DNA of 64,000 nt from Streptomyces meridianus (GTDB lineage Bacteria; Actinomycetota; Actinomycetes; Streptomycetales; Streptomycetaceae): assembly GCF_023703325.1 (NCBI RefSeq), contig NZ_JAMQGM010000016.1, positions 1-64,000 of the forward strand. The letters are read 5' to 3'. Numbering within the stretch: the stretch's first letter is position 1; each line of letters begins with the position of its first letter. The notes below the pieces were generated by a model, which was not told the origin of the DNA, did no database searches, and was given only the letters and a program-made list of their open reading frames with translations. The translations under genes were made by a program, and so were the position numbers. Shown one piece after another: positions 1-8,944 of the stretch.

Positions 1-406
1 ACCGAAACGGCGAGGCTAGGTCCTCGAACAGCGCCCGAACCAGGGTGACTTGCTCAGGGACGACGGCTCATGTCATGACATGACATGAAGCACTGCGTGA
101 CGGGTCGAAGCCGTCGGTGCGGCCGGTGGTGCCCTGTCCGGAACTCGGGGGCCGGACAGGGGTCAGGCCGCGGCCGGCGTCGGACGAGGCGCTTCGGGCA
201 GGACCGGGGGTGTGGTCCGGGACTCGCCCGGGCGGGTTCCCGGGCGGTTTGACGCAGATCACGTCGGGCCCCGGCCGGCGGGAATCACGCCACGGCCAAG
301 GGTGGCAAACCCGCATGAAATGGCGCATCGATCCGCCGGTGGGTGGCCGGAATTCCGTCGTGGTGCGGCCGTGACGTCCGCCGCAGTGCCCCGTCGAGCG
401 GGACCG
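1..406. other. Gene-free left edge
   Basis: I see no convincing gene here. The open frames on both strands are short, arginine- and proline-rich, and have no ribosome-binding site, which is typical of random frames in high-GC DNA. The stretch holds one perfect 16-bp palindrome (positions 68-83) and leads into the promoter region of the GAPDH gene. Confidence 0.5.
68..83. repeat. 16-bp perfect palindrome
   Basis: TCATGTCATGACATGA is a perfect palindrome, and it overlaps a run of CATGA-like steps that continues to about position 88. It lies about 390 bp upstream of the GAPDH start, outside any recognisable gene. It could be a dimeric repressor site for a gene to the left of the window or a remote site for GAPDH. 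No function is shown by the sequence. Confidence 0.5.
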
Positions 407-438
407 TTTGAATGATCAAAGGCCCGGGACGTTAGCAT
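407..438 (+). promoter_or_regulatory. Candidate promoter and inverted repeat of the GAPDH gene
   Basis: TTGAAT (408-413) and TAGCAT (433-438) are separated by 19 bases and resemble -35 and -10 elements of a housekeeping sigma factor. The -35 is embedded in an inverted repeat TTTGA-N4-TCAAA (407-420), which could be an operator. The downstream GTG is at 470. This is pattern matching only. Confidence 0.35.
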
Positions 439-469
439 CTGAGCACCGCCTAGCTCGAAAGATACGCCT

Positions 470-1915
470 GTGACTGTCAACGACGACTCGTTCACCAACT
501 GGAAGAACCGCGAGGAGATCGCGGAGTCCATGATTCCGATCATCGGGAAGCTGCAACGGGAGCGGGACGTCACAGTCCTGCTGCACAGCCGCTCCTTGGT
601 GAACAAGTCGGTGGTCAGCATCCTCAAGACCCACCGGTTCGCCCGGCAGATCGCCGGTGTGGAGCTCTCGGTCATCGACACGCTTCCGTTCCTGCAGGCT
701 CTGACCACGCTCGACCTCGGTCCCTCCCAGATCGACATCGGCCTTCTCGCCGAGACGTACCGCACCGACGACCGTGGTCTCTCGGTGGAGCAGTTCACCG
801 CCGAGGCCGTCGCCGGCGCCACGGGCGCCAACAAGATCGAGCGCCGCGAGGCCCGCGACGTCGTCCTCTACGGCTTCGGCCGCATCGGCCGTCTCGTCGC
901 CCGCCTGCTGATCGAGAAGGCCGGCTCCGGCAACGGCCTGCGGCTCCGTGCCATCGTCGTCCGCCGGGGCGGTGAGCAGGACATCGTCAAGCGCGCCTCG
1001 CTGCTGCGCCGCGACTCCATCCACGGCCAGTTCCAGGGCACGATCACCGTCGACGAGACGAACAGCACGATCATCGCCAACGGCAACGAGATCAAGGTGA
1101 TCTACGCCGGCGACCCGTCCGAGGTGGACTACACGGCGTACGGCATCAAGGACGCCATCCTCATCGACAACACGGGCAAGTGGCGCGACCGCGAGGGCCT
1201 GTCGAAGCACCTCCGCCCCGGCATCGACAAGGTCGTCCTGACCGCTCCGGGCAAGGGCGACGTTCCCAACATCGTCCACGGCGTCAACCACGACATGATC
1301 AAGCCGGACGAGCAGATCCTGTCCTGCGCGTCCTGCACCACCAACGCGATCGTCCCGCCGCTCAAGGCCATGGCGGACGAGTACGGCGTCCTGCGCGGTC
1401 ACGTGGAGACCGTGCACTCGTTCACCAACGACCAGAACCTGCTGGACAATTACCACAAGGCCGACCGTCGTGGCCGTTCGGCGCCCCTGAACATGGTGAT
1501 CACCGAGACCGGTGCCGCCTCCGCCGTGGCCAAGGCGCTGCCCGACCTCGAGGCGCCGATCACCGGCAGCTCGATCCGTGTCCCCGTGCCGGACGTCTCG
1601 ATCGCCATCCTCAGCCTGCGGCTGGGGCGGGAGACCACACGGCAGGAGGTCCTCGACCACCTCCGCGACGTGTCACTGAACTCGCCGCTCAAGCGCCAGA
1701 TCGACTTCATCAGCGCTCCCGACGCGGTCTCCAGCGATTTCATCGGCTCGCGCCACGCCTCGATCGTCGACGCCGGCGCCACCAAGGTCGACGGCGACAA
1801 CGCGATCCTCTACCTCTGGTACGACAACGAGTTCGGCTACTCCTGCCAGGTCATCCGAGTCGTCCAGCACGTCTCCGGGGTGGAGTACCCGACGTTCCCC
1901 GCTCCGGTGGTCTGA
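470..1915 (+). CDS. gap: Glyceraldehyde-3-phosphate dehydrogenase, long form
   Basis: This enzyme oxidises glyceraldehyde 3-phosphate to 1,3-bisphosphoglycerate with NAD(P) in glycolysis or gluconeogenesis. The Rossmann motif GFGRIGR lies near residue 135 and the catalytic segment SCASCTTN contains the active Cys289. The protein has 481 residues, whereas classical GAPDH has about 335. The extra length is an N-terminal domain of roughly 130 residues with predicted helical character and no motif I recognise. Long forms like this are known in actinomycetes beside a normal GAPDH. The GTG start is the first in frame and follows only a weak purine stretch (GAAAG). The gene appears monocistronic. 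Identity is near certain; direction of flux and cofactor are not determined. Confidence 0.93.
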   Translation: MTVNDDSFTNWKNREEIAESMIPIIGKLQRERDVTVLLHSRSLVNKSVVSILKTHRFARQIAGVELSVIDTLPFLQALTTLDLGPSQIDIGLLAETYRTDDRGLSVEQFTAEAVAGATGANKIERREARDVVLYGFGRIGRLVARLLIEKAGSGNGLRLRAIVVRRGGEQDIVKRASLLRRDSIHGQFQGTITVDETNSTIIANGNEIKVIYAGDPSEVDYTAYGIKDAILIDNTGKWRDREGLSKHLRPGIDKVVLTAPGKGDVPNIVHGVNHDMIKPDEQILSCASCTTNAIVPPLKAMADEYGVLRGHVETVHSFTNDQNLLDNYHKADRRGRSAPLNMVITETGAASAVAKALPDLEAPITGSSIRVPVPDVSIAILSLRLGRETTRQEVLDHLRDVSLNSPLKRQIDFISAPDAVSSDFIGSRHASIVDAGATKVDGDNAILYLWYDNEFGYSCQVIRVVQHVSGVEYPTFPAPVV

Positions 1916-1971
1916 CCCCGGAGCCCGTTCGCGCCGTCCGCGCGACCGGCGGGGCGGTGGTGGGGGCAGCC

Positions 1972-2004
1972 GGTCCCGGCGGGGCCGGATGCCCTGCCGG
2001 GACC
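1972..2004 (+). terminator. Possible hairpin terminator after GAPDH
   Basis: GGTCCCGGC (1972-1980) pairs exactly with GCCGGGACC (1996-2004) around a 15-base loop, 57 bases after the GAPDH stop. There is no T-tract, as is usual in Streptomyces. Such hairpins occur by chance in GC-rich DNA, so support is modest. Confidence 0.35.
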
Positions 2005-2194
2005 CCGTCGCCGTCCGCGGCGCAGCGGAGTTGCACCTCACGCCCGCTGTGCCGGAGCGCCGCGGGTTCCGCCGGCCGCCCGCAGATTCCTTGTCGGAGG
2101 CCTTGACTGCGTGCCGCCCCGATCCGAGTCTCCACCTGTCACTTCTGCAATCGGCGGCCGGCCCACCGAGCGGCACGCGCAAGGACGGAGACGC

Positions 2195-3109
2195 ATGACG
2201 GACGAACCCGCAACCCCCTCGGCGAACAGGCAGGCGGCGCCCTCGGCCGGATCGACGCTTGCCGGCCGCGTGATCGCGGTGACCGGTGCCGGGCGTGGCA
2301 TCGGCCGTGCCGTCGCGGAGACCCTTGCACGGGCCGGAGGCCTGGTCGCCCTCGGAGACCTCGACGGGGCGGCGGCCCGCTCCGCCGCGGACGAGATCTC
2401 CCGTTCGACGGACGGCCGGGCCGCGGGCTTCGCCCTGGACGTCACCGACGCTGCCTCGTTCGAGCGATTCCTGGACCGGGCCGAGCAACGGTTCGGCCCG
2501 CTCGACGTCCTGGTCAACAACGCCGGGATCATGTGGGTCGGTCCGTTCGCGGACGAGACGGAACAGACAGCTCTGCGGCAGTTCGACGTGAACGTGCACG
2601 GGGTGCTGCGCGGCATGAAGCTCGCAGCGCCCCGGATGCGCGCCCGCGGGGCCGGGCACATCGTCAACATCGCCTCCGCGGCCAGCAAGCTGGCCCCCGC
2701 GGGGGAGGCGACGTACGCCGCCGGCAAGCACGCCGTCCACGGCTACAGCACCGCCGTGCGGGCCGAGCTGCGCGGCACCGGTGTCCACGTCTCCGTCGTC
2801 ATGCCGGGCGTCGTGGACACCGAGCTGGCGGTCGGTACCAGCGCAGGGTTGATCCGCCGTCTGGCCCCGCAGGACGTCGCCGACACTGTCCTGAGCGTCG
2901 TCCGCCGGCCCCGGCCCGAGGTGTCTCTGCCCCGGCAGGTCGGGCTGGTTCCGCTCGTCTCGGCGCTGCTGCCGGCCCGGCTGCGTCCCTGGTGGCAGCG
3001 GATGGTGGTGCCCGACCAACTGGCCGCCCTGAAGGACCCGTCGGTGCGCGCGGAGTACGAGCGCGGTGCCGGTGCCGGCGCCGGAGCCGAGGAGGGGACA
3101 GCACGCTGA
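2195..3109 (+). CDS. SDR family NAD(P)-dependent oxidoreductase
   Basis: A classical short-chain dehydrogenase/reductase of 304 residues. The cofactor motif TGAGRGIG lies near residue 30, NNAG follows, and the catalytic YAAGK tetrad region is preceded by a serine. A C-terminal extension of about 60 residues follows the core, as in SDRs that act on lipophilic alcohols or ketones. The start at ATG 2195 is chosen because AAGGACGGAG lies just upstream; a longer frame from 2111 adds a low-complexity leader with no ribosome-binding site. No neighbour suggests the substrate. The gene is flanked by GAPDH and a broken small gene and is probably transcribed alone. Confidence 0.88.
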   Translation: MTDEPATPSANRQAAPSAGSTLAGRVIAVTGAGRGIGRAVAETLARAGGLVALGDLDGAAARSAADEISRSTDGRAAGFALDVTDAASFERFLDRAEQRFGPLDVLVNNAGIMWVGPFADETEQTALRQFDVNVHGVLRGMKLAAPRMRARGAGHIVNIASAASKLAPAGEATYAAGKHAVHGYSTAVRAELRGTGVHVSVVMPGVVDTELAVGTSAGLIRRLAPQDVADTVLSVVRRPRPEVSLPRQVGLVPLVSALLPARLRPWWQRMVVPDQLAALKDPSVRAEYERGAGAGAGAEEGTAR

Positions 3110-3333
3110 GGTGCGGCGACGACCGAGCGACCCGTCCGGCTGCGCCGTGGGGCCGGGCCGGGCGGGCTGCCCGAGCAGGAAGGCGGCTGATGACGTGTCC
3201 GGCACGGGACCGGATGTCGTCTCGGGTTCACCGACGTGCACGCGTGCCGGGTGCTTCCCCGTCGAACCACTGAGTCGCGCCGCCGGCCGATTCTCCGGGA
3301 GAGACGTGGAAGCGGGCCGTACACCGGCACACT

Positions 3334-3767
3334 GTGCGGGTGAGCACCGATGCCCTCCCCCTCCTGCACGCCCGCGGAGAGCGAGCTCTGCGCCACGTCG
3401 CCGCCCTGTCGTCCGGCGGGCCGCTCGATCCCGGTTCGACCGGGATGTGGAAGCCCTCGTTCTCGACCCCGCCTACCGGGGCTCCGACGTGGAGGCGGCG
3501 GCACGGAGCCTGCCCTGTCCGGTCGCGTGGCACGGCGGTTTCCGGATCAGTGTCGAGGGTCTGCGCCGCCACGCCGGCTACCGCGGGCAGGAGTACGTCG
3601 ACCTCGGCGCCGCCATCGCCGTCGGCAGGATCCTCGATCCGCGGGCCATCGGGGACGCGGCCCGAGCCGGCCGCCACGACCCTCAGGCGCTGAAGAAGGT
3701 CTGGCACTGCCTGGCGCGCTTCGGCTCGCCCAGGCCCGGCGCGATCCGACCGGCCCGCAGCCGCTGA
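3334..3767 (+). pseudogene. Small hypothetical gene, probably frameshifted
   Basis: Two adjacent reading frames together look like one small protein of about 144 residues. The first part (from GTG 3334 or 3340) encodes a helical segment rich in leucine, alanine and arginine. The second part, in another frame and open to 3767, begins around DVEALVLDPAYRG (GTG 3447) and has balanced composition and normal third-position GC. The combined span is one base short of a multiple of three, consistent with a single-base deletion between about 3415 and 3447. If no frameshift is real, the gene would be the 106-residue frame from GTG 3447. I do not recognise the family. Confidence 0.45.
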
Positions 3768-3900
3768 GGACGGGCCGCCGCCGCACCGACCTGCCGCCCG
3801 GGCCCCGGTTTCCAGCCGCGAACCGCTCGTGATGGAACGACCCGATGGCCGGCTGGGCGGTGTTCGCTCGCTCGCGGACGCCCGGCCGCCCCACCGGTCG

Positions 3901-4857
3901 TTACGGGGTGGCCTCGTAGACGAGCAGATCGGTGCCGGAAGCCTCCTCGGCGTCGTCCGGTGCTGCGAGCAGCCGCAGGGTCGAACCCTGGGTTTCCAGC
4001 GCCACAGGGTTCCTCGTCACGGCGTGGCCCGCGGCGGAGAAGTGCGGGAACGGCACCTCGTGCCTGATCCTGTCGGTTGCCGGATCGATCAGTGCCAGGC
4101 CGCCGAGCTCGTACTTCCCGCCGTCTGCGGTCGGCAGCTCGGTGACACCCGAGCAGAGCTGGTTGCCGGCGCCCGCGTAGTCGCAGTCCTGATGGTCGAT
4201 CAGATGGCTCGGGTTGGCCGCCGACCTGAGCAAGTCACCTTTCTGCGTCCAGGTGAAGAACTTCCGGGAACCCCATCCGACTCCGTGCACCTTGCCCGAG
4301 GAGCGGTCGAACACCGCGCCGCCGACGTGATCGCGATGCCGGAACGCCTCCCTGACCTGGAGGGACTTCGCGTCGATCCGGTACATGATCGACTGGCTGT
4401 TCGGCCGGTACTCGGCGACGGGCACCCAGACGGACTCGCCGTCGAAGTCGATGCCGCCGGGATGGTACATCGTGCCCTCGCCGACCACGATGTCCTTGAC
4501 CAGCTTGCCTTCTCTGGTCATCACCAAGACGTGTCCGACACCCTTGCCGGTGCTGCGGTCGTAGCCGTCGACGGGCTCGGGGTACTTCTCCGGCTTCTCG
4601 TCGATCTGCACGCTGGACATGAAGATCAGGTCGCCGGCAAGGGCGAACCCCTGAGGGTGATACGTCGGGAAGTCGAGCCGCACCTTGCGGGTGAGCTTCC
4701 ACTGAGTGTCCCTGGTGACCTTCGTGAAGGACTGGGCAGCGGGCGTGAGCTTGTTGCCGTCACGGTACGGCGTGGGCGGGGTCGCCGTGGCGATCGCGGT
4801 CGTGCCCCCGATCACGGCGAGGGAAAGCGTCGCGGCGAGCGCGAGACGAGTACGCAT
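3901..4857 (-). CDS. Secreted protein of unknown function (DUF6454-like)
   Basis: A 318-residue protein with an N-terminal signal peptide: positive MRTR, a hydrophobic stretch, and an Ala-Thr-Ala cleavage region near residue 25. The mature part is rich in Gly, Asp, Trp and Tyr with repeated beta-strand patterns, reminiscent of a beta-propeller. Two cysteines near residue 230 could pair. I believe it belongs to the family catalogued as DUF6454, but this is recalled and not verified; no enzyme activity is assigned. ATG 4857 is preceded by AGGAG at proper spacing. A longer frame back to 5052 adds an arginine-rich leader and is unlikely. It is divergent from pyruvate carboxylase. Confidence 0.75.
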   Translation of the reverse strand: MRTRLALAATLSLAVIGGTTAIATATPPTPYRDGNKLTPAAQSFTKVTRDTQWKLTRKVRLDFPTYHPQGFALAGDLIFMSSVQIDEKPEKYPEPVDGYDRSTGKGVGHVLVMTREGKLVKDIVVGEGTMYHPGGIDFDGESVWVPVAEYRPNSQSIMYRIDAKSLQVREAFRHRDHVGGAVFDRSSGKVHGVGWGSRKFFTWTQKGDLLRSAANPSHLIDHQDCDYAGAGNQLCSGVTELPTADGGKYELGGLALIDPATDRIRHEVPFPHFSAAGHAVTRNPVALETQGSTLRLLAAPDDAEEASGTDLLVYEATP

Positions 4858-5431
4858 GGCGAAGACTCCTGGTAGCGCGGTACGGGCCTCGGGCATCCTG
4901 CGCGAGGCGGAGGGACGGAAACCGACGGGCAACTTCCCGCCGGGTGAATTCCCGGGGTGGGGAGCGGTGGCGGATCCGCGTCCCGCCCGGTGCGTGGGTG
5001 ACGTCCTGCTCCCTCTCGCCTCTGCACGCGTGCCGGGCGCGCTCTGCGTCACCTCGCCGTTTCTCGCGGCAGGACCGCCCGATCACCGGCTGCGGCGCCC
5101 ACCACGGATGCCGCTCGCGACGGAAGGGCGGACGGTATGGCGTGGGCGGGCTCCCTACGTGACGACCGGCACAGGTGATCAGCCGCCGTCCTCGGGTAGT
5201 CCTAACCGAGGTGGTCGTCCGGCACCGGTTTGCAGTTCCACCGGCCCGGTGCTCGCCAGCTGCGCCGGCATCCCGCTTCCAGCCGTGTCATCGGGCCGGA
5301 CGAGGGGGTCGCGGAGCGCGTTTTCCGGAGGCTCCAATCGAATCGGACAACCGGTGCACAGCACTTGAACTGCACAGCAGTGACGTCGGAGACCTGGCGT
5401 CTCGGTGCCGGGCACATGGAAGGGATCGGGC
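4858..5431. other. Divergent intergenic region before pyruvate carboxylase
   Basis: These 574 bases separate two divergent genes and contain no convincing coding frame. They must hold both promoters, but I see no strong -35/-10 pair. Positions 5132-5150 repeat, with one mismatch, a 19-base string found at 4762-4780 inside the signal-peptide region of the secreted protein. Confidence 0.5.
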
Positions 5432-8400
5432 ATGTTCCGCAAAGTGCTAGTCGCCAACCGTGGGGAGATCGCCATCCGGGCGTTCCGCGCCGCCTATGAA
5501 ATGGGCGCGCGGACCGTGGCCGTGTTCCCGCACGAGGATCGCAACTCGCTGCACCGGCTCAAGGCCGACGAGGCGTACGAGATCGGCGAGCCGGGCCACC
5601 CGGTGCGTGCCTACCTCTCGGTCGAGGAGATCGTCAACGCCGCGCGGCAGGCGGGCGCGGACGCGGTCTACCCCGGTTACGGGTTCCTTTCCGAGAACCC
5701 CGACCTGGCGCGGGCGTGCGAGGAGGCCGGCATCACGTTCGTCGGCCCCAGCGCGGACATCCTCGAACTGACCGGCAACAAGGCCCGCGCCGTGGCCGCG
5801 GCCCGTGAGGCCGGTGTCCCCGTCCTCGGTTCCTCGGAGCCGTCCACCGATATCGATGAGCTGGTCCGGGCCGCGGACGACCTGGGCTTCCCGGTTTTCG
5901 TCAAGGCCGTCGCCGGCGGCGGCGGCCGCGGCATGCGGCGGGTCGAGGACCGCGCGGCACTGCGCGAGTCCATCGAGGCGGCGACCCGCGAGGCGGAGTC
6001 CGCGTTCGGCGACCCGACCGTCTTCCTGGAGAAGGCCGTCGTCGAACCCCGGCACATCGAGGTGCAGATCCTCGCCGATGCCGAGGGCAACGTCATCCAC
6101 TTGTTCGAGCGCGACTGCTCGGTGCAGCGACGCCACCAGAAGGTCATCGAACTCGCCCCGGCCCCCAACCTCGACCCCGAGCTGCGCGAGCGGATCTGCA
6201 ACGACGCCGTCAAGTTCGCCCGGCAGATCGGTTACCGCAACGCGGGAACGGTCGAGTTCCTGCTCGACCGCGACGGCAACCACGTCTTCATCGAGATGAA
6301 CCCGCGCATCCAGGTCGAGCACACGGTGACCGAGGAGATCACCGATGTCGACCTCGTCCAGTCCCAGCTGCGCATCGCCGGCGGCGAGACCCTGAGCGGT
6401 CTCGGACTCACGCAGGACGCCGTCTACGTACGCGGCGCCGCCCTGCAGTGCCGGATCACCACCGAGGACCCGGCGAACGGCTTCCGCCCCGACACCGGCA
6501 TGATCAGCGCCTACCGATCCCCCGGCGGCTCCGGGATCCGCCTCGACGGCGGCACCACCCACGCCGGGACCGAGATCAGCGCCCACTTCGACTCCATGCT
6601 GGTCAAGCTGACCTGCCGCGGCCGGGACTTCGCGGGCGCCATCGGCCGCGCCCGGCGCGCCGTGGCCGAGTTCCGGATCCGCGGTGTGTCGACCAACATC
6701 CCCTTCCTCCAGGCCGTGCTGGACGACCCGGACTTCCAGGCCGGGCGGGTCACCACCTCGTTCATCGAGCAACGGCCGCACCTGCTGACCGCCCGGCACT
6801 CCGCCGACCGCGGTACGAAGCTGCTCACCTACCTCGCCGACGTCACGGTGAACAAGCCCAACGGCGAGCGCCCCCAGGTGATCGACCCGACCGACAAGCT
6901 GCCGCGGATCGACGGCAGCGAGCCGCCGGCCGGCTCCAAGCAGCTGCTCACCGAACTCGGCCCGGACGGGTTCGCCCGCAGGCTCCGTGAATCGCCCACC
7001 ATCGGCGTCACCGACACCACCTTCCGCGACGCGCACCAGTCGCTCCTCGCGACCCGCGTCCGCACCAAGGACCTGCTCGCCGTCGCCCCGGTGGTGGCGC
7101 GGACCACGCCCGAACTGCTGTCCCTGGAGTGCTGGGGCGGCGCCACCTACGACGTCGCGCTGCGCTTCCTCGCCGAGGATCCCTGGGAGCGCCTGGCCGC
7201 CCTGCGCGAAGCCGTGCCGAACATCTGCCTGCAGATGCTGCTGCGCGGACGCAACACCGTCGGCTACACGCCGTACCCGACCGAGGTGACCAGCGCCTTC
7301 GTGCAGGAGGCCACCGCCACCGGCATCGACATCTTCCGGATCTTCGACGCGCTCAACGACATCGGGCAGATGCGGCCCGCCATCGACGCCGTGCGCGAGA
7401 CCGGATCCGCGGTCGCCGAGGTCGCTCTCTGCTACACCTCCGACCTCATGGACCCGTCGGAGGACCTGTACACGCTGGACTACTACCTCCGGCTGGCCGA
7501 ACAGATCGTGGACGCCGGGGCGCACGTTCTGGCGGTCAAGGACATGGCCGGCCTGCTGCGTGCTCCGGCCGCGGTCAAGCTCGTCTCCGCACTGCGCCGG
7601 GAGTTCGACCTGCCGGTGCACCTCCACACCCACGACACGGCAGGCGGCCAGCTCGCCACCTACCTCGCGGCCGTCCAGGCCGGGGCCGACGCGGTGGACG
7701 CCGCGGTCGCCTCGATGGCGGGCACCACCTCGCAGCCGTCGCTGTCGGCACTCGTCGCCGCCACCGACCACTCCGAGCGGCCCACCGGGCTCGATCTCCG
7801 GGCGGTCGGCGACCTGGAGCCGTACTGGGAGAGCGTGCGCAAGATCTACGCGCCCTTCGAGGCCGGCCTCTCCTCGCCGACGGGACGCGTGTACCACCAC
7901 GAGATCCCCGGCGGGCAGCTCTCCAATCTGCGCACGCAGGCGATCGCACTCGGCCTCGGCGACCGCTTCGAGGAGATCGAGGCGATGTATGCCGCCGCCG
8001 ACGGCATCCTCGGCCACCTGGTGAAGGTCACCCCCTCCTCGAAGGTGGTGGGTGACCTCGCGCTGCACCTGGTCGGTGCCGGAGCCTCCCCGGAGGACTT
8101 CGAGAACGAGCCGAACAAATTCGACCTCCCCGACTCGGTGATCGGTTTCCTGCGCGGTGAGCTGGGAACTCCGCCGGGCGGATGGCCGGAGCCGTTCCGC
8201 ACCAGGGCGCTGGAGGGCCGCGCCGATGCCAAGCCGATGTCGGAACTGTCGGCGGAGGACCGCGAACAGCTGCGGACGGAGCCGCGGGCCACGCTCAACC
8301 GGCTGCTGTTCCCCGGTCCCACGAAGGAGTTCGAGACGCATCGACAGGAGTTCGGCGACACCAGCGTCCTGGAGAGCAAGGGCTTCTTCTACGGGCTCAA

Positions 8401-8806
8401 TCCCGGCAAGGAGTACCCGGTCGACCTCGAGCCCGGCGTCCGGCTGCTCTTCGAGCTGGAGGCCGTCGGAGAGGCCGACGAACGCGGGATGCGCACCGTG
8501 ATGGCCAAGCTGAACGGGCAGCTGCGGCCGATCCAGGTGCGCGACAGGTCGGTGGCGTCCGACATCCCGGCGACGGAGAAGGCGGACAGGACCAACCCCG
8601 CCCATGTCGCCGCGCCGTTCGCCGGAGTCGTGACGCTGACGGTCTCCGAGGGGGACCACGTGGAGACCGGCGCAACCGTGGCCACCATCGAGGCCATGAA
8701 GATGGAAGCCACCATCACCGCTCAGACCGGCGGGACCGTGGCCCGGATCGCCATCAACTCCATCCAGCAGGTGGAGGGCGGCGACCTCATCGTCGAGCTC
8801 GACTGA
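5432..8806 (+). CDS. pyc: Pyruvate carboxylase
   Basis: Biotin-dependent ligase that carboxylates pyruvate to oxaloacetate using ATP and bicarbonate, refilling the TCA cycle. At 1124 residues it is full length for a single-chain pyruvate carboxylase. Domain order is: biotin carboxylase with the glycine-rich ATP-grasp loop GGGGRGM (about 170); the carboxyltransferase TIM barrel beginning around 530 with the DTTFRDAHQS motif; the conserved allosteric linker; and a C-terminal biotinyl domain with the AMKM motif, biotinylated on Lys1090. ATG 5432 is chosen because GGAAGGG precedes it and the protein then begins MFRKVLVANRGEIA, the canonical family start. It is followed by a hairpin terminator, so it is probably monocistronic. 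Confidence 0.97.
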   Translation: MFRKVLVANRGEIAIRAFRAAYEMGARTVAVFPHEDRNSLHRLKADEAYEIGEPGHPVRAYLSVEEIVNAARQAGADAVYPGYGFLSENPDLARACEEAGITFVGPSADILELTGNKARAVAAAREAGVPVLGSSEPSTDIDELVRAADDLGFPVFVKAVAGGGGRGMRRVEDRAALRESIEAATREAESAFGDPTVFLEKAVVEPRHIEVQILADAEGNVIHLFERDCSVQRRHQKVIELAPAPNLDPELRERICNDAVKFARQIGYRNAGTVEFLLDRDGNHVFIEMNPRIQVEHTVTEEITDVDLVQSQLRIAGGETLSGLGLTQDAVYVRGAALQCRITTEDPANGFRPDTGMISAYRSPGGSGIRLDGGTTHAGTEISAHFDSMLVKLTCRGRDFAGAIGRARRAVAEFRIRGVSTNIPFLQAVLDDPDFQAGRVTTSFIEQRPHLLTARHSADRGTKLLTYLADVTVNKPNGERPQVIDPTDKLPRIDGSEPPAGSKQLLTELGPDGFARRLRESPTIGVTDTTFRDAHQSLLATRVRTKDLLAVAPVVARTTPELLSLECWGGATYDVALRFLAEDPWERLAALREAVPNICLQMLLRGRNTVGYTPYPTEVTSAFVQEATATGIDIFRIFDALNDIGQMRPAIDAVRETGSAVAEVALCYTSDLMDPSEDLYTLDYYLRLAEQIVDAGAHVLAVKDMAGLLRAPAAVKLVSALRREFDLPVHLHTHDTAGGQLATYLAAVQAGADAVDAAVASMAGTTSQPSLSALVAATDHSERPTGLDLRAVGDLEPYWESVRKIYAPFEAGLSSPTGRVYHHEIPGGQLSNLRTQAIALGLGDRFEEIEAMYAAADGILGHLVKVTPSSKVVGDLALHLVGAGASPEDFENEPNKFDLPDSVIGFLRGELGTPPGGWPEPFRTRALEGRADAKPMSELSAEDREQLRTEPRATLNRLLFPGPTKEFETHRQEFGDTSVLESKGFFYGLNPGKEYPVDLEPGVRLLFELEAVGEADERGMRTVMAKLNGQLRPIQVRDRSVASDIPATEKADRTNPAHVAAPFAGVVTLTVSEGDHVETGATVATIEAMKMEATITAQTGGTVARIAINSIQQVEGGDLIVELD

Positions 8807-8847
8807 GTCCGTGCCGGGCCCGGACCGCCCGGCGCCGGAACCTGCGG

Positions 8848-8875
8848 GGGCCTTCCTTCTGCCGAAGGGAGGCCC
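8848..8875 (+). terminator. Hairpin terminator after pyc
   Basis: A 12-bp stem (8848-8859 with 8864-8875, one mismatch) closes on a 4-base TGCC loop, 41 bases after the pyc stop codon. The tight loop and location support intrinsic termination. Confidence 0.6.
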
Positions 8876-8944
8876 ACGCGCCGCGTTCCCAGCGTGTCGG
8901 CGGTTCGCCCGCCTGCTCCACGAATGCCGCTCTACGGTGTTCGG

